A DNA stretch of 64,000 nucleotides from Cymodocea nodosa (taxonomy: Eukaryota > Streptophyta > Magnoliopsida > Alismatales > Cymodoceaceae): assembly GCA_036874045.1 (NCBI GenBank), contig CM072342.1:8268501-8332500 (forward strand), in the 5' to 3' direction. This document shows, piece after piece, positions 37,701-46,700 of this stretch. The notes under the pieces are model-generated. The model did no database searches. It was not told the origin of the DNA and saw only the letters and a list, made by a program, of their open reading frames with translations. A program made the position numbers and the translations under genes. The stretch's first letter is position 1. The number at the start of each line of letters is the position of its first letter.

Positions 37701-40700
37701 AACAGAAATTCAATAGCCTTGCCTTTTTGTTAGTAGCTACCTTCTGATGTAAATCTGATCTATTTATATTCTTGTTTAAAGATCTGTGAATAAATGCCAG
37801 CGAGAACTCCTAGAAGAGTTTGCAAAGGAAGAAGGGTTTCTTGCTGACAAAGAATCCATTAATGGAAAGTGGTGAGTTTGTCATTATTCCTAGATGATGA
37901 TATTTTCGATACTAAAAATTTGCTACCTCTGATTTAGTTTCATTGATTAGTTGTCACGGATCTGTAAGTTAACCATATGCTTTACTACTAACCTTTTTTG
38001 TTGGTAACAGGAATATATTATAAAATTTTAAATAGGAGGTAGAGTCCACAAGTCATAAACATGCCAAAAGAAAAATGATAGTGGTGTATGTGATAGCAAA
38101 TCCACAAGAAAGAAAATGGACAGAAAACCCAAGATTAGAAGAACAACAGCATAAAATGACTAAATCACAGAAGCAAGCCATGAACATAGAGAACCCTAGC
38201 ATCTCTTAAGTGGAATGGCAATAGAATAAATGCCAGTCATAAAGGTAAGGACCTCAGTGATGATTAGTTAATATGGTCTTTATAGGAAGTTGGAGTCAGT
38301 GGCAAAAATGACAATGACCTGGCATGATATCTATGATCTAAAGTTGATTATGTGGTCAAGGACAGTTTTGACAGGGTGAAGGGAAGGGAATAACTTATTG
38401 TATCCTCTATTTTCTCCCTTTTGTTTCTCTTGGTGTTCATCACATCATCCAACCTCAATCTCAAATGAGAACTACGTATTTTAAGTGAAAATACTTGTTA
38501 GGGTGTAAATATGTAATGGCGCATTAGGTCCATTAGGCCCATTTGTATATGTATATATGTGTACTTTTCTTTGATTATAATATAACAATTAGTTGATTCC
38601 ACTTAACTCTAATCTAAGATGGTATTAGAGCTAGGATAGAGTTAACTTTAATCATAATCATTGTTGTTGTTGGACAATAAATCATAAAGTTAACCTTACA
38701 ACCATTGTTGACACTTGCTGCGCTTGCCACTAAAGTTCCTCTTGCAAGCATTTTGTCCACCTCCAAGATAGTTCTCTCACAACAAGATTATAATGAATAT
38801 GACTTATTGAAGGCTAATCAATCTTCAAGTGCCAACACTATTAATGTTGCATATGCCTTTTTTTCTGGTATATCTTCTTCCATTCTTGCTCTTGAAAATT
38901 CTTAGATTATTGATTTCGGTGCTTCTACACATGAGTGGTATTAAATCTCTTTTTACATGTCTTTTCGAACTATCCAATCTTTGATTTGTTGCTATTGTAG
39001 ATGTTGAAATTGCACAATTCATGGTGAGAGGAATGTAACCATAACATCTATCATTACATTTGATAATGTTTTATATATACCTGATTTTCTATAAATGTTT
39101 TATCCATTAGTGCAATTACTAAACAATTGTACTATTTTGTTTCCTTCTTTTCCTTTCATTGCACTTTTCAAGACCTACAAATGAGAAAGAGGATTAATTT
39201 AGGGTATGATCAAGGTAATAGAGTCTTTGTGTTGGCTCAAGATGATATACTTAGAGGGCTTGCTTCTATTACTACCTCTAGTGAGTCATCCCTATTATGA
39301 CATCGACAATTTGGACATCCATCTCTTAGTAAGCTTCAAGCTGCACTTCATTAGTTTTTAGTGTCATTTGTAACATGTGAGTCTTGTATTTTAGGTAAGT
39401 ATTTTTGTGACCCTTCTTGGTCTTCATTTGTGTCGGGTCATAGTTACTACATTGTTTTCATTGATAAATATTCTTAAGCATCATGGGTGTACCTTTTAAA
39501 AGATTGGAAACATATTGTTGATGTCATATGTACATTTTTCAATGAAATTGAAAATCAATTTTTGTTACTCCTAAAATTTTTCATATTAATAATGCCTTGG
39601 AGTTCCTACAAAATGAGGTGCACACCATTTGTTCAGCTCATGGAATTTTACATCAAATTACTTGTCTACACACATCTCAACAAAAGAACATTGTTGAACA
39701 CAAACATCGTCATTTCCTTGACATCACTCGCATCTTTTCACTTGATATGCGTGTTCCTCGTTATTTGTAGTCGAATGTTATTCTTATTGCTTCTTATTTC
39801 ATCCATCGTATGCCTTCATCTACCTTTAGGGAATAGATTCCTTACAAATGATTGTTCCTAGGTAAGGAGCTATTTACTTTACCATCTCATATTTTTGGAT
39901 GCACTACCTTTGTTAAGAACTTCTCTCTAGGTTTAGACAAGCTTACACCTTATTCTATCAAGTATCTTTGTTGGTTACTCTCGCATTTAGAATGGGTATC
40001 GATGTTATCATCCTCCTACTCATTGCTACTTCACTTTCTTTGATATCTGTTTCTTAAAGGAGGTCCTTTATTTTCATGAGTTGGGTGCTTCCAATTACAC
40101 ACCCTAGGATCCAATTCCTTGTCCCTTAAGTGTTTCTCCTTCTATTGTTAATTCCACTCAATCTTCTGGAACGTGTCCTATCTCTTGTCTTTTGTAGATT
40201 TATCATCGACGATGATGCGCTCAAGAGACTACCAACTCCAAACATGTCCACCTCTTCCACATTTGTCAGTCAAGCATTATCTGATCTTGACCTTCCCATT
40301 GTACATCGAAAAGGTACACATTACTACTATAAATATCCTATTTTCAACTTTGTTTCCTATGACTCTCTTAGTTCTCATTGTAAATATGTCTTATCCTTAT
40401 TTTCAAAATCAACACCTAAAGATTTTCATGAAGCACTCACCGTTCCTCTACAGAAGCATGTCATAGATAAAGAAATGTAGGCATTAGTTAGTCATGGTAC
40501 ATAGGAGTTGATTTTTTGTCTTGTTAACTCATTGATGGTCAGCTGTCGTTGAATTTTCACTATCAAACGAAAACTCAATGGTATTGTGGATCATTATAAG
40601 GCACACTTAATCATTTATGGCTTTACCTAGACTTATGGTGTTGACTATAAAGAGACATACATCTCTTGTTGCTCATTTCAATTTCATCTACATTCTACTT

Positions 40701-43700
40701 TCTATTGTCGTTAATCAAGGGTGGACTTTGCTAGATGGATGTCAATATTTTTCTCTATGGTGATCTTAACGAGAAAATCTTTATAGAACAACCTTTGGGA
40801 TTTGTTACCCAAGGGGAGAACATTGTGTGCTTTCTTAAGGTCATTTATGAACTTAAACAAAGTCTATAAGCTTGATTTGCCAAGTTTAGTTTTATGATGC
40901 TATAACATAATTTCAAGAACTATCGTTGACCCATCTATCTTTGTTCACAAGAGTTGTCTCCTACATCAGCCGAGTAGGACGAACATGCACAATGCTCCAT
41001 ACAATGGGCTCCTCCACACTCGCAAGCATCTACCCGACAATCGTACAATCAAAGGCATGCCAAGTAGTATATCCAACATCTTTGATATCCAACAAATCTT
41101 CCCATAGGTGCTTCATCTTCATGTGGGTAAGCAAAAAAATTTTAAAGGCACTCACCCAAAGGTGGTAGTTCATCAGTGAAAGCTTGATGTTGGTGGCCAT
41201 AAGCTTGGATTTCTAGTCATCCTTTCGTGAGCCTCTTGATGAAGATGAAGAACCGGCCATGACTTCTAGTAGCAAGGTCCTATGTTAGAGAAGAAAGTTT
41301 GGTCAAAAACTCAGTTAAAAGCTTGATTGGAGAAGATTAATCATTTGACAACAACAACAATGAAGATTAGGGTTAACACTTAAACCTGCTTTGATATCAT
41401 CTCAGATTAGGGTTATGTGAAAATGACTTGTTATTCCATAATCAAGGTTACATATATATACATAAGTTAATGGGCCTATTGGACTAGAGACCATTTGCAT
41501 TAGTCATTACATATTTACATTCTAATAGATACTATACTAGAAGTGAGAGATCTAATCACCTTGGCATCAAAGCTGATGACGAATCCCACAAGAAAGGATT
41601 TCGGTGGTGCTAGTGGTCAACAAGATTTAGAAAGGTGGTTGATAGCATTTATGGACAACATGCAACACTGGATGACTCAATTGGAAACCAAGGTAGATTC
41701 TCTAATAATCGAGAATTTGTTAACGAAAGCCATGGTGGGGGTCCAATACCAAATTGGTTTGGAAGGTACCTAGGGGGAGGATCATACACTTTTAATGGAG
41801 CTCGTTATGGTCATCCCAAGTTAGATCATCCTCTATTCAACGATGAAGGTGATGTGGATCAGTGAATACTGACAACACAATAAATTCTTGCATACCAAAA
41901 TGTTATGCCAGATGAATGGGTAATCATTGCTACCATTAATCTTAGAAGGCTGATCGCACAATGATTAGGAAAATCTCTATTAGGGAGAGGGTCAACAATT
42001 AGCTTTTGATTAGAATTTTTCATACTAGATACTACAAAAAGTTGTTCTTCTATATCATCTTCATCCACTACTTGTGGTTGATTCTTTTCTGCTTGAGTTT
42101 TGTTCACCTTGCAAATCACAGCTTCATGTCCAAGTTGATCACACTTGGAGCAATGTGCATCAAGCCTCCTCTAGCATTTAAAAGGGTGATGTCCTTTCTT
42201 ATTAAAATGTCTACACGAGAGATATTGCTTTTTCTAAGGAGAATCCTTTCTAGTAGGTTGACTTTCCTTCTCACTTGCGTTATCTAGTGTTTTTTTTTCA
42301 AGTTTCTTCTTATTTTTTGAAGTTGTTGCTTTTGAAAATAACACACCCTTTGCAATTGTCTCCTGTCTCATTATGTGTTGCTCTTGAGCTTGTAGCATAT
42401 GCAGAAGCTCTAGTAGTGTGATCTGTGATAGATTACGCATATTCTCTAGTGTGGTAATTGATATTTTGTATTTTTTTGATACTGTGACCAACACCTTCTT
42501 GACTACTCGTGAAGTCTAGGAATGGAGTGCCTAACAATCTAACCTTGTTTGCAATAGCAAGAAGACGATTGATGTACTCCTTGATTGAATTTGATTCTTT
42601 CATTTGAATAAGCTCAAATTCACAAACTAGATTCAATACTTTCATCCCTTTTACCCTTTCATCACCAGCAAACTCGAATTTTAAATAATCCCAAATCTCC
42701 TTGCTCGAAGACAAAGAAATTATCAAAGTAAAAATGTTTGAAGAAACGACAAAGTATAAGACGGACTTAGCTTTTGCTTTACAAATGCACTTATCTCTTG
42801 CCATCTTGACCTACACAATTGATGGATTTTCTGACAATTTCAGAATTGGGTAATCGAGAATGATCGCTTCTTATAAATCAAAGCCCTTCCAACTATGCTT
42901 GCAATTTGAACGGCCTAATGTTGGTAGTTATCACCATCGAACTTTGATGGTACCAGTTGATTAAATGCTGCAATTGCATCCATCTTTACCATAGGCTCTA
43001 ATACCAGATTGAAGGTTGAATAAAAAAAAAGAGAAGAACGAAGAACTTTTGGAAGAAAAAATAATAGCAATAAGGCAAAAAATGAAAGATGAACAGAGCC
43101 TTCTTTTAAGGAAAAATAATCATTTCTTCCTTGAATTCTTCAAAGGCTAAATACATGAGTATTTATACAACTTAATGACTCATGATAGCCACACATGATT
43201 TCTATTTTTAGTAAACACGATCAACGTTATGAAAAAACCTCAAACTAACTCACGAAACCACGCTATACATGATCTAAAACACCAACAAAAATTGTTGATT
43301 GGGTTTTTCTACAATTACAAAATTATCGACAGTAGTCCATTCAACACAAGCCTAATCAGAAATTATCTGCTTGCTATCAAGGACTTTTCTAGGCTACAGA
43401 ATGTTGGAGAAGTGAAAAAAGGGTTTTTGTGTATATTATGTTTGAAAGAGAAGATACAAGATATATATAAAGGGAGGTAGGATTCATATAAGGATCTATT
43501 TACCCAAATAACAACAAACACAACTCTAACACTCTCCCTCAAACTAGAGTATATGTTAACTAGACCCAACTTGTTACATAGATAATTGAAAGTTTTATAA
43601 CTCAAAGCCTTGGTTAGAATATCAGCTTGTTCTTGTAGATTGATTGTCACAATACATAGTCATTGTCCCATCAACTGTTACCCCAAGTTCCTCCTGTGAA

Positions 43701-46700
43701 CCTCATGGTTCTATACTTAGCCTCGACGTTAGAGTAGGAAACCACACTTTGCTTCTTGCTCCTCTAGGTAACCAAGTTTCCCCTCACATAAGTTAAATAC
43801 TCAGAGGTGGACTTCTTATCTCCTTTGTCTCCAGCAAAGTCAACATCTGAGAAGACTTCAACCTACAAGTGTCCACAACATTGATACAATAAACCCTTTC
43901 CTGGAGCTCCCTTGATGTACGCAAGCACTCACAAAGCTCCCTACTAATGTACACTTCTAGGCTGGTGCATAAATTGACTAAGTAGTCCCACAATATATGC
44001 AATGTCAGGCCTAGTAATGGTGAGATAAATAAGTTTACCCACTAATCTGCGATAGCTCATAGGATCTGACATCTCTTTTGATGACGAATCTCAGAAGGGG
44101 GGGTTTTGCTCAATAGGTGTAACCTCTGGTTTGCACCCCAACATTCTTATTTTTGTCAGCAAGTCAAGAGCATATTTCCTCTGTGATAGCATCAGCCTCC
44201 CATTGGAGTATGCAAACTCCACTCCTAGAAAGTACCTTAGATATCCTAGGTCTTTTGTTTCAAAGACCATGCCTAAATGTTCCTTGGTTCTGATGATCTC
44301 CTCTTGATCATCACTAGTAAAAAGAATATCAACATATACTGCTAGAACAATGTATCCTCGTGCAGACTTACGAATGAACACCGAATGATCAACTGCACAT
44401 CTTTGGAAACCACCGTTGAACAAGACACCACTTAGTCTCTCAAACCAAGCTCGTGGACTCTGCTTCAGCCTATAAATTGCTTTCTTCAATCTACACACCA
44501 TCTGGCTTCCCTGCCTAGTATACCTTAGGGGTTGTGTCATATACACCTCCTTAGCCAAATCTCCATATAGGAAAGCAGTATATGGATGGTGTGAAAGCAG
44601 TAATGTGATTCATTTTGTGAAAAGTATATGTATTTCACAGGTTGCAGGTGAACAGATATGGATGGAAAAGTCAAAGGAAATTACAGTCAAATAGACCAGA
44701 CGATTGCTGCATAAGAAATTCAGAAGATATCACATTAAGAAGTTCACTCATAGTTGAAAGAGAAAGCTAGAAAGTTTGATCAATTTTTAGCTAAGTATCT
44801 AAAATGCAATTTAAAGTAGTAGGAATTCTTTCAAAGAGTTAGAAGGCTAACTATTCGAAATTAGAAGTCCTTCAGAAAGTTAAGAGGATTGTTGTTCAAA
44901 ATGATCGAAAAGTTAAGAAGTTAACTATCCAAAAATATTCTGATATCAGAAAGTTAGAAAAGCTAACTATCTGAATAGTTAAGTCATTCAATTATACACG
45001 TGTAGAAATTAAATTAGCAGACGGAAGCTTAAAGTATTTTTCAGTAAGTTAGGAAAGGTTGTAGATCTAACTATCTGAAATTTAAGTTACTCAAAAACAC
45101 ATGCAGAATTCAGAAAATAGCAGTTGAAAGCTTAGAAGAAGAATCAGGAAGTTACTGTAGCTAACTATCCAAAAGTTGAAGAATTTCGATAAGTTAACAG
45201 TTATAACCATCCGAACTTAAGATACTCTACATGTATGACTTAAATCTCACATGACAAAAAGACTTAAGTGGATTTTCGATGAGTTACGAACATCCTTCGG
45301 AAAGTTACACAGCTAACTATCTGAAAGTTTAAGGAAATTAGAAAGTTATCTTGAAACGCCTTCTTAAACGATAACTTATCATATTTGGACCTGTAAAATC
45401 AGTAAGTACAATAGAATAAATTTGTTAAAGAGAAAATATAATCGTTGAACTTACAAGTATAAATACAGACAGATCATTCAATATCAGATTGAGTTAAGAA
45501 GTAAGATTACATATACAATCATATACAGAGATATAATATATATTGCAGATCAATTACTGTTACAAAGGAAAACTCAATTCAGATTAACTGCAATAAAAAA
45601 TCAATTAAAAGCTAAATTTACAAAAAGATTTTTAAAGTTCTCCAAGTGCTGAAAGTCTGATCCAAAAAGGATCATTTGATTCGTGACTTCAACCTTAAAG
45701 CTTCATTTAGGTTGTTGGTTTGAGTTTTGACCTGAAAACTCAAGAGATTGGTTTACTGAAGTTTATACCTAAAAACTTTTAAGTATTGATTAGAGCTACG
45801 ACTTAAAAGTTCAAGGGGTTGGTTCTTACTTTGACCTAAAAGCAAGTGTATATAAGTGTTGAAATACTTAGTGAAGTTCAAGTGATTCTTAGAGGTGTAC
45901 TAGTCTAATTGGTGAACCACCTAAAATTTCTTTGTGTTTCTTACTTTTATTTCCGTTGTGTATGTTTATATATATTTTTAGTACTTATGAAAACTGTTTA
46001 TTTAAAATTAGTTAATTAAGTAAGAAAAAGTTTTAAATACACTTAGATCACCATTCACCCTCCTCTAATAAAGTCATACGTTCCTAACAATTGGTATTAG
46101 AGCGGGTTGATCTCTTATTTATAGATTTAATCATTTGAGATCATAACATCTTTTCATAGAGAGAGTCAGAATATCCATCGTCCTCCCCTGTTTGATGATA
46201 TTAACTATAATTACTAGAAAAATAGGATGTTTGATCGTCCTCCTCTGGTGAAGTTATACATTCCTAACACAATCAACTCCTATTCAATATCCTATCATGG
46301 ATAAACACCTAGTCAAAATTCTCAAGTATTGGCTAAAGAAGAAAGGAAACTTTGTAGTTACATAAATACTCACCAGATGGGAAGGGGAAGATAAGGCCTC
46401 AACTACTTGGGAGGACTATCAACAGCTACTAGTGCATCATCCTAACCTTGAGGACAAGGTCTATAGCGAGGGGGGGAGTAATGTTGCCAAGAATTAGTGG
46501 TTGTCAGGCTAGCGAATTTAATGATCCGATTTACTTTCACCTTACCTCTTCCATTTGAAATTATCATCATTGAGCATAGATACTATATTAGAAGTAAGGG
46601 ATCCAATCACCCTTATAACAATAACTCATACACATAATCAAAAAGTTGTATAGTCGCAAGTGTATGAGTCTTTGATGACTTTGCCTTCTTGAAATTTGTC

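Larger units (their letters stand above)
41528..46611 (+). mobile_element. Chromovirus-type gypsy shell opened by nested insertions
   Basis: Two ends of one plus-strand gypsy element. Left: the last 34 bp of an LTR (41,528-41,561), primer site TGGCATCAAAGC, and a gag start to about 41,970 ([11 protein letters not shown]; then [29 protein letters not shown]). Right: the end of integrase with a chromodomain-like tail (46,270-46,475: [34 protein letters not shown]), polypurine GCGAGGGGGGGAG and a 3' LTR (46,482-46,611). The words GATACTAT.TTAGAAGT occur at both LTR ends, which ties the halves together. Everything between is younger inserted DNA. Confidence 0.78.
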
